Of a stretch of DNA of 5,981 bases, positions 5,952 through 5,981 are shown one piece after another. Location: positions 1 through 5,981 of the forward strand of contig CALWVX010000108.1 in the NCBI GenBank assembly GCA_944385065.1. The letters are read 5' to 3'. The notes under the pieces are model-generated. The model ran no database searches and had not been told where the DNA came from. It was given only the letters and a program-made list of their open reading frames with translations. Source of the DNA: an uncultured Oscillospiraceae bacterium. Its GTDB lineage: Bacteria; Bacillota; Clostridia; Oscillospirales; Oscillospiraceae. Position 1 is the stretch's first letter. Each line of letters begins with the position of its first letter. The position numbers and the translations under genes are program-made.

Positions 5952-5981
5952 AAAGCCATCCGTTCAGGTCAACAAAATAAA

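Noticed and set aside
5921..5973. GTTGAC (5921-5926) and GTCAAC (5968-5973) as an operator pair around the last promoter
   Set aside because: Six-base arms 41 bases apart, one being part of the -35 hexamer, are readily explained by chance.

Overview
The window looks like chromosomal DNA from a spore-forming, fairly GC-rich member of the Clostridia. An Oscillospiraceae-type gut bacterium (Flavonifractor or Oscillibacter relatives) is my best guess. The basis is the sporulation genes (cotJ, cwlD), strong purine-rich Shine-Dalgarno sites, GTG and TTG starts, and a GC content clearly above 50% by eye. The genus is inference only.

Layout, left to right. A MarR-family regulator (+) fills 1-423 and may be complete or lack a few N-terminal residues. 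Its 3' region holds a foldable stretch (425-487) and then a perfect 16-bp terminator-like hairpin (498-533). The spore-coat operon follows on the minus strand: a 165-aa protein joining a CotJA-like and a CotJB-like domain in one reading frame (1179-1676), then cotJC, a manganese-catalase-type coat protein (557-1177), one base later. Divergent from it, across about 150 bp, is the cortex-lytic amidase gene cwlD (1828-2544, +). An 18-bp perfect inverted repeat (2547-2585) separates cwlD from a convergent CPBP-family membrane protease gene (2592-3347, -). That gene and radA (3484-4854, +) diverge from a compact region with two back-to-back promoters. Opposite the 3' side of radA is a small cysteine-rich reading frame (4597-4995, -), whose conserved-looking part lies in the spacer. 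An alpha/beta hydrolase gene (5093-5875, +) comes next. The window ends with a strong sigma-A-type promoter pointing at a gene outside it.

How the genes relate: cotJAB-cotJC and cwlD form a small sporulation group (coat assembly and cortex modification). radA is DNA-repair housekeeping. The regulator, CPBP protease and hydrolase show no clear link to one another. I see no mobile element, CRISPR array, tRNA or rRNA. Most of the window is ordinary core-genome content. The points most worth a second look are the CotJA-CotJB fusion, the cysteine-rich frame that runs on antisense into radA, and the foldable 3' region of the marR gene.
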